Shown: positions 42,815 to 54,414, counted from the stretch's first letter. The stretch: 64,000 nucleotides of DNA from Callorhinus ursinus (GCF_003265705.1 NW_020312859.1:3589932-3653931); one strand, 5' to 3'. Notes: generated by a model from the letters alone, not told the origin. Numbers and translations: made by a program.

Positions 42815-43208
42815 AAAATTTAAGTACAATGGAATATTATTCAGCCATATAAAGGAATGGAATACTGATGTGTGCCCCAACACGGATGGACCTCAAAAAC
42901 ATTCCCCTAAGTAGAAAAAGCCAGACACAAAAGATCACACGTTGCATGATTTCACTCCTGTGGAACATCCAGAAGAGGTGAATCCATAGAGACAGAAAGT
43001 AGATCAGTGGTTGCGTGGGGCTGGGGGCTGTGGGGAATGAGGAGTGCTTCAGTGGGAATGGGGTTTGCATTTGGATGATGAAATGGTTTTGGAGCTAGAT
43101 AGAGGTGGTGGGCACACAAGGTCATGAATGCACTCAATGCCACTGAATGGTTTACTGTAAAACAGTTAATTTTATGTTCTGTGAATTTTTCCTCTATAGA
43201 AAATATAT
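42815..43208 (+). mobile_element. Old L1M 3' end
   Basis: ACAATGGAATATTATTCAGC, CCATATAAAGGAATGGAATA, AAAGCCAGACACAAAAGATC, GGGGCTGGGGGCTGTGGGGA, GTTTACTGTAAAACAGTTAA. Sense-oriented ORF2 tail plus 3' UTR. The tail of ORF2 (YNGILFSHIKEWNTD-like) is decayed. Confidence 0.85.
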
Positions 43209-43412
43209 ATTCACCAAGGCTGGGGATTAGGATGTAGACATCATTTGGGGGACGGGGAGGGGAGAGCCATTAAGCTGCCTGCCCCGTGCTTCTAGAGGTG
43301 ATGTCGTATTTCTGACCCAGTAGACCTAGAGCTAAATTCTTCCAAAAGGCTTGATTTCTTGATAGGGCTCAGAAGTTCTTTTACACTTTTTAGATAAAGT
43401 GTCCTGCTATCG

Positions 43413-43525
43413 TGTGTGTGCATGCGTGTGTATGGGTGTGCATGTGTGTGTGTGTCCGCGTGTGTGTGTGCATGTGCGTGGGTGTGTGTGTGCCCGTGTG
43501 TGTATGTATGTACGTGTGTATGAAC
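43413..43525 (+). repeat. Impure (TG)n/(CATG)n microsatellite
   Basis: GTGTGTGTGCATGCGTGTG and similar units with scattered CG, CA and TATG interruptions. Confidence 0.9.
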
Positions 43526-44309
43526 ATCTGTTGATTACAGTAATAGCTACTATGAATCTATAATAGGTAGCTTGGACATTTTGGATGGATGTCATGAATT
43601 CCATGCCAGAATTACGTGTCATTAGCTACTCTCAATTCATCTAGTGTGGAAAGAGAGAGGCTGGTGCAATAGAAGCCTGAAGGACTGCAAGGGCAGGGTG
43701 CGAGCTCAATTATGTAGTCTAAGTCTCTTATTTGATACATCACAGGAGTTGAGAATTGCAGGAAAACTTCTCTAAGTGCCCTGATGGTCTTCCAGCCCAA
43801 ATGGAATACTTTGAGTGAGGGGAGGTCGCTACCTGTGCTCACAGATCACTCCCAAGACTTCAGTGCCTACAATGTTTTTATTTTCCTGCACCTGAAAGAT
43901 GCCTCTCTCTCTGCTTTATGCCCACAGGTCCGGTGTCTCCTCCGGGGCGCACTGGTTACTCTTCTGCAGGGAGGTGATGACAGAGATCCTGTCCCTTCCT
44001 CTTAAAGTTGAATATCCCCTGTTACCTTGCAAGCTTCTTCCTAGCCTGTCCATCCTTCCTGGGCACACTGCCAAGGAAATGTATTCACATCCATGTTAAG
44101 ACCCGGTGACCCCCATCCCAGTGCCCCCTCCTCTTCTCCTCTACCCAGTCTCCTTCTCGGGGTGCTTCCCCTCCTTCTCTAGGCCATTTTACACAGAGGC
44201 CCTTCTTCTGATTCTTTATTCCACAGTGGGGCTTGTTCGCCTCCTAGGAAAACGAAACCCTGCCCTATATGAGGCACACTGACCTTGCTGACTCTGAAAG
44301 GGAATGGGT
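43526..44309. other. No recognisable feature
   Basis: Unique-looking; no gene. Confidence 0.35.
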
Positions 44310-44662
44310 CAGTTATGGGCTGAAGTATACGCCCTGCACCCAATTTACATGCTGAGTTCTAAACCCAGGACCTCAGAATGTGACTGTATTTGGAGATAAG
44401 ACCTTTAGGGTGGTAATTAAGGTAAAAATGAGGTCATAGGGGTGGGCCTTAATCCCCTAGGACTGGTCCTTATGAGATTAGGACACAGATAGGCACACAC
44501 ATGGAGGAAGGGAGAAGGAGGCTGTCTGCAAGCAAAGGAGAGAGGCCTCAGCAGAAATCAACCCTACTGACACCTTGATCTTGGACTCCTAGTCTCCAAA
44601 ATGGGAGGAAATCGATTTCTGTTGTTTGGGCCCCCCAGTCTCTGGCAGCCCTTACAGTAGTC
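44310..44662 (+). mobile_element. MLT1-type LTR
   Basis: AGTTATGGGCTGAAGTATAC, CCTCAGAATGTGACTGTATT, TGGAGATAAGACCTTTAGGG, TGGTCCTTATGAGATTAGGA, ACACCTTGATCTTGGACTCC and TTTCTGTTGTTTGGGCC. Near complete, sense. Confidence 0.85.
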
Positions 44663-46061
44663 ATCAGAGCCCCCCCAGCTGGCCTCTCCTCCTTCTCAGA
44701 GGGGTCACTCTCTGCACCACCCCCCACCTCCCACCTGCCCAGCAAAGAGAAGGTGACTTCTGACTGAGGCAGAAAAAGCCCAAAACCCAGAGACAAAAGC
44801 ATGGTTTAAGTTCCCAGCAGGCTGCCTGCCCACTGGATAAGTCATGGCAAAGCTTTGGCAGTATCCTTTGCTTCTCTAGGAACTTGAATCCTAATTTTAG
44901 TGTCTTGTTTATAGATTCTCTCAACCCCCTCTGGACTGTGGGGTTATTGTCCCCAGGTGCCCAGAGTAGCAGCTCTGACTTAACTGCTAGTTTCTGATGG
45001 AAAATGCATTTAATAAGGCTACCACTGGGGGCCTTGTGGTAAACAACTTGGGTTTGGTCATACTCTCGGAATGCTTCCGGGGGCTTGGGGTTCAGGGGTG
45101 AGATGACGTCTCCCAGACATCACTCCCCATCAGCACTGAACAGTGGCCCAAGGGCCTGGGTGGGGCCTGCCATCCAGAATGACCCTAGGAGGAGGGAGCG
45201 GGGGTGGGTTTCAAGCACCGGAAGCTTGGAGTTTCCACCCAAGCAGAGTTGTCCCCACATAGGGTCTCGCATGTGCCCTCCTGGGGATCATTGCTCTGCG
45301 GTGCAGTGCTCTGAAGCTCATTATCAGCTGGATGCCTGAGCTACATTAAGAGTAGAACAAAGTTCATCTCTCTGTGGCTTCACTCTAGCTGGTGTCTCAA
45401 GCCAGGCATTGATTATAGAAGTTGGGAAAGGCCAATGCAGAAAGCAAACATGGCCCTCTGATTGGCCGAGTGAGGTCACTGGGAGCAAACAAGATGGAAG
45501 GATGGGAGGTGGGGGTCTGGAAACGAGGGTCCCAGGTCGAACCCTTATTACAGCCAGCTTCCTTCCATGTTCACTGCTGTAGGGCAAAACTAATTGTCTT
45601 GGTTACGGAGTCTGTTTTCTTCCAGGACCAAAGGGCAGATGTATTGATGTCTGTTTGTGTCAAATGCAGGGGATAGGAAAGAGAGTGAGGGATTCACATA
45701 GCTGGGGGTGGGGATGTTTGACCTGGTTGGGGCTGGGTGATTTAGGGGGTGAGGGGAGGGTCAGCAATGTGCACATAACTGGGTGTTTCCATCACTCACC
45801 CCTCAGGCTGAATGAGGCACAGCTCCGAGCCCACTTTGGGCAGCACCGAGTATTAATGAGCGGGATTCTGAGATTCAGACCAGAGCTGCTGCTCCTTAAC
45901 TGGATGAGTTTTGCAGCTACTGCCATCATCATCCCTGGGGCACATTCTGTGGTAGAAGGTCGAAAATTAAGGCACAGTGCGGTGTGCTGTCTTTACCTCT
46001 GGTGAAACTGGGAGGCTTTGCCTGGCCTGATGGCAAATTCCCATTTCCACTCTGCTTCCGC
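44663..46061. other. Unique-looking sequence up to the assembly gap
   Basis: About 1.4 kb without recognised repeats or exons. Several frames of 80-116 codons occur on both strands without domains. Confidence 0.38.
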
Positions 46062-46071
46062 NNNNNNNNNN
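46062..46071. other. Assembly gap (10 N)
   Basis: Ten Ns between CTCTGCTTCCGC and GGGCTGTGAG. The true missing length is unknown; 10 is likely a placeholder. Frames reported across it are not real. Confidence 0.99.
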
Positions 46072-46904
46072 GGGCTGTGAGTATATGTGATCAGCAAACT
46101 GCCATCCATCATATCCATCCAGGGTCGAGCGTTGTGTATTTGGCCATCCATCCCCATAACCCTGGGGCAGGAATATCTCCCCTACCAACAGGGTGGTTAA
46201 AGCATACACTCCCCAGCCATGCCTGACAGCTGTCATGTTAGGCTCTCTGGAGAATGGAACGTGTCTCGGTTTAATTCAATCAAGCCTTTGAGTTGCTTTG
46301 ACCAGGTTCCCCTTAGGCTGGGTCAGAGAGCACCATTTGGGGACAAGCCTTCCTGCTCTCACCTCTGAGGTCGTTTTCTGCTCCTTCCCTGATCCAGGGC
46401 ACAAGGTCGAGTACCTCGTGAGCTCTATTAGCAATCTATAGGCCCTCCTCCTCTCTTCTCTTCAGAGGCACTGATAAAATCAGACCTCGGCGGGGAGGGG
46501 GCTGGCTTGGTGTGCCAGCATCCCCATAGTTCAGATGCTTCTTTTCTCGATGAATGAATGAGCAAGAGGGAGTCATAAATGTGTGATAGGGAACTTGGCT
46601 TGTTGTTCCCTAGGGGTGTGTATTAGTTATGATGAAAGGCACTGTACAGCAGGGGTTGCTGGTCCTCTGCCCGCATCCCCTACCCTGGAGACTCTTGAGG
46701 ATGCTGATGGCTTCCTATGGCAAGTTCCTGCAACTCCACCTGAGGGTTTTTGCTGCCTGAAGAAGCTTGTTGGTGCATGGGGCAGGTTGTAATGCTGAGA
46801 AAATTACACCCCTGGGAGCAGCACTCAACCAATGATGCATGGAAATTGGTGGGTAGAACTTCAGCTCCCTCACCCCTTGGGTGGAATAACTCTAAGGTAT
46901 GTTC
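46072..46904. other. No recognisable feature
   Basis: Unique-looking sequence after the gap; no gene. Confidence 0.35.
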
Positions 46905-47215
46905 CACGTCAGCACTGAACAATAGAAATACAATATGAACCATAAATGTGACCCACATATGTTCTTTCAAGGCAAACAGAAACAGGAAAGATCAATTTTA
47001 GTAGTATATTTTAACGTGGTATATCCAAAATGTTGTCATCTTGATCCATAAGTGATATAAAAATGATTAACGAGGTATTTTATTTTACTTTTTTTAGTAC
47101 TAGGTCTTCAAACTCTGGTGTGTATTTTATATCTACTCTACACCTCACTTTGGACTGGCCACATACCAAGTCCTCAGTAGCTCCACGTGGCGAGTGTATT
47201 GACCAACACCATCGC
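46905..47215 (-). mobile_element. Ancient DNA transposon (hAT-like), ~310 bp
   Basis: AACAATAGAAATACAATATG, GATCAATTTTAGTAGTATAT, TATCCAAAATGTTGTCATCT, GGTGTGTATTTTATATCTAC, GGACTGGCCACATACCAAGT and GCTCCACGTGGCGAGTG run in the order of a common mammalian element with 'CTGTCCAATAGAAATA' at one end. Same family as 11245-11405. Confidence 0.65.
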
Positions 47216-47504
47216 TAGATCTCTACCATGTCCTGGAGGTTCCCTGGAGGGATTAAACAAAAATTCCCCACAGTGGTAACTGTTGATTAATGTCCCATAT
47301 TTGCTTCCTTCCTTTCCCTATCTCAATTCCCCACTCTCCAACTAGAGGTTTCTAATAGCACCTCCAGAATCAGGGTCTGCTTTCGGGGATCCCTTCATAA
47401 GACGGGCAGTCATGAGACCATGGATATTCCAGAGAGTGGCACCAGGACTCCTGGGTGAAAGTATCAGGAGAGTTATTAGAGCAGCACCAGAGCTGTTCTT
47501 TCAT

Positions 47505-47580
47505 TCATCCATCCATCCATCCATCCATCCATCCATCCCTCCATCCATCCATTCATCCATTTACTCACTCACTCATTCAG
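47505..47580 (+). repeat. (ATCC)n / (TCAC)n microsatellite
   Basis: About 13 ATCC units with single-base interruptions, then a few TCAC units. Confidence 0.96.
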
Positions 47581-47640
47581 AATTATGTATTGAGCTCTTG
47601 CTATGTGCATTGTACTATGCTGGCCACTGTCCAAAAGAGG
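47581..47640 (-). repeat. Short L2 or MIR end
   Basis: TATTGAGCTCTTGCTATGTG followed by GCCACTGTCC. Confidence 0.5.
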
Positions 47641-48074
47641 AGTGAGTATGAAGCTCCCCATTACAAGGGGTGGTCCAGGAAGATTCAGACTGGCTTCTTG
47701 GTGGAGCAGCTCCACAAGGACTTTATGAATCAGACTAGGATTTTGATCACATGATGTCTGGCATCCTTTCTAGCCTATAGACGTTGCCTTCCATGATTCA
47801 TCTGTGCCTCTGAGAAGCTTCTCACGTTGCTAATTGCCTGTCTCCCATGGCACGCTGCTCCCTAAAACTGCAAATCAAGGTTTTTGTGACATTTCTTCTC
47901 TAGCAGTGACTTGTGATTAGGTTGTTGTTCCTAAAAAAGTTTCATCCCTCATCGTCTTTGCAATTTCCCTTTGATTTTCTTGTTTGGCAAATTGCGGTTC
48001 TCCAGATAAAGACTGGTTTGGAGCCTATTCACTTTCCCCCTTCATTACTCAGCTGGAAAACACACCTAAGCCTC
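47641..48074. other. No recognisable feature
   Basis: Unique-looking sequence, no gene. Confidence 0.33.
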
Positions 48075-48205
48075 CTGTTGCTGGAAGGGACCTCAGAGAC
48101 CATCTGGCTCAATGTTTTCATTTCAGAGATCAGGGACTGAGGGCTGGAAAGGGAGAATTGCTTGCCCAAAGCCCCATGGTAGAGCAACAGCACAGCTGAG
48201 ATGGA
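48075..48205 (-). repeat. MIR-like
   Basis: GGGACCTCAGAGACCATCTG, TTTCAGAGATCAGGGACTGA, TTGCTTGCCCAAAGCCCCAT. Confidence 0.65.
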
Positions 48206-48419
48206 AGGAAAGTGTCTGATGTCTCTGCAGTCTCTTCCCCAACTTGGCCTCAGCCATCCTAGCTGCCATCCATGGGGCTGGCCAGGCCCTAGCCAATGCC
48301 ACACTGGGAGGTTGAATACACTGCAGGAGGGAACTGGTGGTGTTCCTGGTGGTTGAGAAGGATTTTAGTCCTGAATTGCTCTGAGGCCTTTGGGGGAGGT
48401 CACACTTGAGTTAAGACTT

Positions 48420-48540
48420 GAATCAAGATTCTAGCTCTTCCTCTGATGGCCATGGGACTCTCACTGGGTCACCTTGCCTCTCTGGGCATCAGTTTCTACT
48501 TCTGCAAAGTAGCAATGATGACCATAATTAACTGTTACCA
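48420..48540 (+). repeat. MIR
   Basis: TTCTAGCTCTTCCTCTGATG, GTCACCTTGCCTCTCTGGGC, ATCAGTTTCTACTTCTGCAA. Confidence 0.72.
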
Positions 48541-48554
48541 CACTTTGATCTGGT

Positions 48555-49055
48555 GATAGAGGACAAATCAATCCTTGTCCCAGCCTGCAAGGTCTGGCCT
48601 CTGTTGAACTCCATGATTTCCTCTCATGCCAACCTGTCCTTTGGTCTCAGGACTCAGGCCTCTTGGGCTTTTTCTCGGTCTTCCAAGCATGCTGGAGTTT
48701 TCCTGCCACTGGGCCTTTGTCTATACTGTTTCTTGTCTGCTAACAGTGCTCTTTGAACCACCTCTTTAACTGCTCATCTACGTAATGGCTGCTCATCCTT
48801 CAGATCTTACCTCAAGAATGACCTCAGAGAACACTCCCTGGGCCCCCAGATGATTCCAGGCTCCCCGTTACATCACTGTGCATCTCTCTCTCAGTGCATC
48901 TGTCTCAGTGCTTCATTAGACTCTCATTGGTGTGATTATCTGATTTTTGTCTGCCTCGTGCGTTGGACTGTAAACTCCATGAGGGTATTCTTGGCACTTA
49001 GCATCCAGCCTAGCAGATAGAAGATGCACAATACATATTTCACTGAGGTTTAAAT
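48555..49055 (+). repeat. LINE L2 3' region, long copy
   Basis: GGTCTGGCCTCTGTTGAACT, CCACTGGGCCTTTGTCTATA, CATCCTTCAGATCTTACCTC, GACCTCAGAGAACACTCCCT, GACTGTAAACTCCATGAGGG and CCTAGCAGATAGAAGATGCA follow the sense L2 from its ORF end to the 3' terminus. Confidence 0.82.
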
Positions 49056-49074
49056 GTTAAAAGTCCTTTTGAAA

Positions 49075-49135
49075 TATAGTTGTTCATCTAATCCTGTGGG
49101 TCACCTTGTGAGGGAGGGATTATTATTGTACCTTG
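49075..49135 (-). repeat. MIR, first part (split)
   Basis: CATCTAATCCTGTGGGTCAC, CTTGTGAGGGAGGGATTATT. The same MIR resumes near 49503 after an LTR-like insert. Confidence 0.65.
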
Positions 49136-49502
49136 TGGCAGAGATGGTATTGCTTACCAAAGATTCCATTTGTTTTCTTATATTTCTTGGCTCCTTTGGA
49201 GTTAGGCAGAGCCAGGTGACTAGTTCTGGCCAATAAAATATGAGTGGGAGTCAAACATATCACTCCTGAGGTAGTAATTTAGTTCTTCCTTTGCTGTATG
49301 AATATAGATGCCCATGTTCCAGATGGTTCTGCTACAAGATGGTGGAGACTCTGTCAGTCTGTGTGACTGTGTTGAGCAGAGCTCCTCACAGGCTCACCTT
49401 GGATATTATGGACAAGAAATAAATTTTTGTGGTGTAAAGGTATTGATTTTTTGAGCTTTGTTTGTTATGCAGCAAGGCTTAGTGGGTTGTGACTAATACA
49501 CT
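49136..49502 (+). mobile_element. LTR-like insert in a MIR (MaLR/ERVL-like, tentative)
   Basis: Starts TGTGGCAGAG and ends GACTAATACA; contains CAAGAAATAAATTTTTGTGG near its 3' side, an LTR polyadenylation layout. Family not firmly identified; no clean target-site duplication. Confidence 0.5.
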
Positions 49503-49600
49503 CCCATTTTTTTTCAGGTAAGAAAACTGAGCCTCAGAGAGGGGAGGTGACACGCTCAAAGTCACTGGAGCTATGGTCAGAGCTGCGATTCTGCTCCTGG
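49503..49600 (-). repeat. MIR, second part
   Basis: GTAAGAAAACTGAGCCTCAG, AGAGGGGAGGTGACACGCTC: continues the MIR of 49075-49135. Confidence 0.72.
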
Positions 49601-49824
49601 TGGTCTCATGGGGTCATGTGGACAAAGGTAAAAAAAAAAAAAGTCTATAATATTGAAAACTGTAAACTGCTGTGTAAGATTTCTAAGAGGTTTTCCGAAG
49701 GTCTGGTCTAGGGGTTCCGTGGCCCACATTGCAGGGTGGAAGTAAGGATACAGAGATGCCACCAGGACCTGCTGGTCTGGAGAATCTTGTGCTACCTTCT
49801 GAGTCTGAGGTTCTTGCTTCACAG

Positions 49825-49914
49825 AGACTAGTGAGTGGCAGTTGATAGCTGTGAACATCTAGCGTGAACAGACTAGTGAGTGGCAGTTGATAGCTATGAA
49901 CATTTAGCGTGAAC
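49825..49914 (+). repeat. 45-bp tandem duplication, two units
   Basis: Units 49825-49869 and 49870-49914 both read AGACTAGTGAGTGGCAGTTG then ATAGCT(G/A)TGAACAT(C/T)TAGCG and TGAAC. Two mismatches in 45 bp, both transitions. Not part of a repeat I recognise. Confidence 0.96.
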
Positions 49915-50204
49915 ACTGGCCTACTTCCCAGCCCTCCTTCCTGTCCCCACCATGGGGCTCTTTTGTCCTAAATGCCATAAGTTTTTTGGGTCAGTTTGTC
50001 CAGCTCTTTACTAGCCATTATGTCCCCCGGACGTGGTGCTCAGCCAGTGGTCACCCAGTCTACGTGGGAGCACATTCTGCATTTCCAAACCAGACCGGAG
50101 GTGAGCCAGACTGCCCAAACTGGACCTCACATCCCTTTTTCTCCAACCCCTCCTCACTACCAGCTCTCACAACACAGATGCCAGTCCAACCAAAAGCCTC
50201 TCAA

Positions 50205-50275
50205 AAGAAGGGACGTGCATTCTGGGCAGAGGAAATAGCTTGAGCCAAGGCAGGGGAGATATCAGAGAACTTGGT
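50205..50275 (-). repeat. LINE L2 fragment
   Basis: GTGCATTCTGGGCAGAGGAA, ATAGCTTGAGCCAAGGCAGG match the 'GCATTCCAGGCAGAGGGAAC' region. Confidence 0.65.
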
Positions 50276-50984
50276 ATAGCAGAGACGACAGTTATGAATC
50301 AGTATTTTTAACTTTCCCGGATTCTACAGGGAAGAATTCTGGCCTGATTGGTCAGCTCCTGAGCTCACCTTTGTTGTTTAGAATCCAGGTAAAGTAAGAA
50401 ATGGACAGAAGGCACCAAAGCTGTGAGAGGGTTAAGGTGGTCGACTCAGTAAAGAGCTAATATGGGAACATATGGAGGGGGCAAGAAATAGAAAAGCCTC
50501 ATGGTCTGGAGGTTGAGAGTGAGAGTGAGAGAGAGAGAGCGAGTTTCGGGGAGATGCTATGTGAGAGATAGTGAAAGCAGCAGTAAAGAGGAGGTTTTAA
50601 AGATGTTTGTTAAGAATTAAGGATGCATGTCTCCCTTTGAAATTCTTGGAGAGGCTGAGTAAATATTTGAAGTACATTACATTACTTTTTGGTTGCTGGA
50701 CTGTTTCTTTCAGTAGAACACTGGGTTGAGACTGGACCAGGTGGCCCACATCCATACTTGGGTTACATGATGTTTGGGATTGGACCTGTGAGCAGCCAGT
50801 GTCAAGATCATGGTCGAGGGCGGTACTCAGGGTGGAGAATATCAGGATGTGAAGCTGTAGGGGAGGTTAAGAGTCATCCGAGCAGTGCTAAACTTACTTG
50901 AATTCCCGAGGGCCTCTGGGTCACCCAGGTCCTGCCTGCTGCTGTGTTCTTTACCTAGTGATTGTGTGTGGGAGTAATAGTAAT
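50276..50984. other. No firm feature
   Basis: Mixed unique-looking sequence with a GAGAGT/GA run at 50513-50542. Some purine-rich parts may be L2. No gene. Confidence 0.33.
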
Positions 50985-51205
50985 AATATTTGCTCGCATT
51001 TGCCATTGAACTTACCACATACCTGGAGGATTTCTAAAAGCTTTACCCATACTTTCTCTGTAATCCTCACAACCACCCAGTGAAGCAGGTGTTATTATCA
51101 CCTGCATTTTGTAAGTGAAGGAATCGAGGCGTGGAGAGGCTAAGTGGTTTACCCAAGGTTACACCACTTGGAATCGGTGGAGCCTGTATTTGAGTCCAGG
51201 TAGTT
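50985..51205 (-). repeat. MIR, long copy
   Basis: GTAATCCTCACAACCACCCA, GCAGGTGTTATTATCACCTG, GTGGAGAGGCTAAGTGGTTT, CCCAAGGTTACACCACTTGG. Confidence 0.84.
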
Positions 51206-51899
51206 TAACTCTTAATAACGATAATAAGGTTCAAAGAAATTGTTTTTAAAGGGAGAGAGGCTTTGGAAATCTCTGCAACATTTCCCCTATGCTTTATCCT
51301 CTTTCATCCTTTCCCCTCCCCTCTGTCTTTTCTAAAGGACTTACCATAGCATTATGTGAGTTTATTGGATTTATAATATGGTTTACAGAGGCAACAGTTT
51401 TAGTTAAAGAAAATTGGCTTCCTTTTCAAAATGTCATGTTTCTCATTTTCTCTCAGCATCTTGGGCTTTTTTCAAGCTCCCCTCAGCTCCTAAGTCATTC
51501 AGAAGCATGCTTCACAATTAGAATGCTAGAAACCCTCAACCGGCCAATTTAGGTTTTGTGATTTGTTCAATAGGACACTTAAAATAAACCCAGGAGTTGA
51601 TTGTGAAGGAGAGGACTGAGTGGGAGCTAGAGGGGAGAGGGAAAGAAGCAAGTGTGAGGTAGTTGGAGAGATGAGGGGCTCCATTCTCCATCCATAAATG
51701 ATTCAGCCATCTGTTTACATACCCTTCCAAAGGTACGGACATCCTCATTTATCCCTCCCTCCATCCGTCCATCCGTCCATCCATCAATCCAATCAGATCC
51801 CTGTATATTCTTCATCCATCTTGGCTTTGGCTCATTCTGTAGCACCTCAGTGGGATGATGCTCATACTAGTTATCAGGAATCCATCTGGAATGGCTGAT
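51206..51899. other. Unique-looking with a short (ATCC)n run
   Basis: Impure ATCC/GTCC repeats at 51750-51790; otherwise nothing recognised. Confidence 0.4.
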
Positions 51900-52065
51900 C
51901 CATTACCATTTGCTGAACATCCTCCACATACTGAGAATTGTTCTAGAGAGTTTATAAGCATGAAGGTGTGTTTGTGTTCCTAACATTCCCAACAACCCTA
52001 CAGAAGTGAAGCTCAGAAGAGTTAAATATTTTCCCCAAGATCACACAGCTAATGAGAATCAAAAC
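51900..52065 (-). repeat. MIR
   Basis: TTTGCTGAACATCCTCCACA, TCCCAACAACCCTACAGAAG, CCCAAGATCACACAGCTAAT. Confidence 0.78.
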
Positions 52066-52691
52066 AGAAACAGGGAAGGTGGAGGGGGGAAGGCTGGGAA
52101 CTAGCCCAAGGTTTGCTTCTGACATGGGCTGGGTTGTCGGGAACTGACTTAGAGATGATAGAGACACAGGAAGTTCAGTCAAGTGGGGCATGCACTAGTA
52201 TCCAGAGGTATATCAGCCAGCTATTGCTGCATAACAAACCACCCCCAAATTCTCACTTCTATCTCCCAGGAAATTTTAAGGATTTGGAGGTTCTCTTCTA
52301 GGAGCCAGGAACAAAGGCCAGGATCTCTCCTTGGGCAAAGCTAAATTCTTCACCACATGAGATTAAAGTTTGAGAAGTGTTGTTTAGGAAGAGGGGTAGA
52401 AGAGAGGTGGAATCTTGTTTCTTTGATCCTTGGATGTCTTTTCCTTTGGGCAAGCTTGGGAAAAGATGGCATATTAACAGCTTCTCCATCCACGGTTGTT
52501 AAACTTTTCCCTTCCTGCTCCTTATTCTCCTCCTCCAAAGCAGAGTTCCTAGACTTGTTCTTCTCTATGGACCCCTCCCCGCCAACGGTCAGGTGAGACC
52601 TATGGACCTCTGCTCAGTAGAAAGGTTTTAAATGCATAACAAATACACAGGATTCCAAAGGAAACCAATTATATGGAAAGATTGTTATCTA
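52066..52691. other. Mostly unique-looking; small LTR scrap
   Basis: CAGCCAGCTATTGCTGCATA and ACAAACCACCCCCAAATTCT at 52209-52250 look like an LTR scrap. No gene. Confidence 0.35.
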
Positions 52692-52838
52692 GGGGCGCCT
52701 GGGTGGCTCAGTCAGTTAAGTGTCTGACTCTTGATCTCAGCCCGGGTCAGGATCTCAGGGCTGTAAATTTAAGCCCTGCATTAAGCTCCACACTGGGTGT
52801 GGAGCCTACTTAAAAAAAAAAAAAAAAAAGAAAGAAAG
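52692..52838 (+). mobile_element. Older Can-SINE
   Basis: GGGGCGCCTGGGTGGCTCAG, GATCTCAGCCCGGGTCAGGA, AGCTCCACACTGGGTGTGGA, A18 and GAAA repeats. The target-site duplication is AGAT(T/A)GTTATCTA. First SINE after 12.6 kb without one. Confidence 0.93.
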
Positions 52839-52853
52839 AAAGATAGTTATCTA

Positions 52854-54414
52854 AATATTAAGAAAACTATTTTGTGAAAAGTGTTCTTCTTTATCAACAC
52901 TTTATCAACCTAGTGGAGATTTTAAAGTAGTGTTGAATGTAAATATTTCAAAATATCTGAAATATATAGCAGCTGTTAGGTGATGTGAAAAAATCCACGG
53001 GTTTAATTGGTGAAAGCCCAGGTCCTTCTAATACTACTTGTGGCTTGTTGCCTATATTCATAATGGAAGAAAATATTAAGCTTCAGTCGGAGGTTAGTGG
53101 GAAAAAAAACTAATTTGTTCCTCCCCAAGTTCATAAATCACTTAATTTTATCCATAGACCCCTAGAACCCAGGCGAAGAATCCCTGCTGCAAAGTCTTGC
53201 ATGATAGGAACTTATTTTAATTGGATACTGAATGGAAATTCAATTCGTTTTGAGAAACTTTTGAGAAGTTTGCAAGAGTCATTGAGATAATTAGAAGCAC
53301 CCTGGAGCTGTGCACAACTTGAACCGGGACTTGGTGTACCAGTGCCTGGTGGATTTATGGATAAGTGGGAGGGAGGTTGATGGCCTATAATCCCCTCTCT
53401 GGAAAGCTACATTGTGTGGCATGGCTCAAAGGTGGGCATGATTTTCCTATTATCAGTAATGACATTTAAATTTATTCAACCCAAAAGCATTGGCCCGATG
53501 CCAGGGTGAGGATGGAAGAAAAATAAATGAAAATTAAGAAAAGCTGAGAGAAAACCAACTGTGCACAGCCTTTGGGAAATCCATTTGTAGCCACCCAGAG
53601 TCAGTGAGTCCATCTGGACAAAGCCAAAATTTCCACACTTTTCAAGACAGAAAAAGAATGGACGAGACCCAAGAGCAAGACTAATGTTTTAAGAAAAGGC
53701 ATTTCCAGCATGACCCACAAAGATTTTGATTATGTTAATCAGTTTTTTAACATAATTTTCACTGGCACTGTCAAACCTTCCACTCACAGAAGGGTTTTCC
53801 TCTATGTTCCTTTTTAAGGGATATGAAGGCAGACGTTGAGTGTCGGATGCATGCCAATGCTGTCAGAGCAGAGCATTTCCTCAGGAACACAGGGGCCAGG
53901 AACCCTTTCAATGTTTTTATGGAATTGGCACCAGCCCCTGCCCCGCAGGTGACAGACAGGTTCTAGGCATGGATCTCCTTACGGACCCAGTCAGGATGGA
54001 AGCCTAGTGGTGAGGTTGGGGAACATTCTTAGCGGGACCTCTTGAATTGTCAGAAGTTCGACAATGCGAAGGTGAGAGGGAGAGACCTTCCTCTCTGTGC
54101 TTAGGCCAACTTGCTGTCTCAAAGCCCACCTGACAGCCTGCACACTAACATTTGAGTCACTGGAGGCTTCCTGAAAACCAGGGAATGGAAGGCAGGGAGC
54201 CCTGTGGGGCATCAAACCAATGTATGCTGCCCTGGTGCAGGGCTGAGCCCACCACCCAGAGCCCCAGGAACAGATGGTATCAGCACTGGAGGGGAACTGA
54301 AGGTGCATGTTACCCTTTGAAGGTTGGGTTGTTCCTTAAATGCATTGTGTCCAAGATGGAACTCAACCCCATAAATATTCCATCACTGCATCCTACCATT
54401 TTCATCTCCTAATT
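52854..54414. other. Unique-looking AT-rich stretch
   Basis: About 1.5 kb with no recognised transposon and no credible exon. Holds the inverted repeat at 53729-53756. Confidence 0.38.
53729..53756. repeat. Perfect 10-bp inverted repeat
   Basis: Arms ATTATGTTAA (53729-53738) and TTAACATAAT (53747-53756) with an 8-base spacer TCAGTTTT. Confidence 0.95.

Noticed and set aside
47505..47580. Possible CRISPR-like or other regular array
   Set aside because: It is a simple tetranucleotide microsatellite without spacers, in a mammalian genome.
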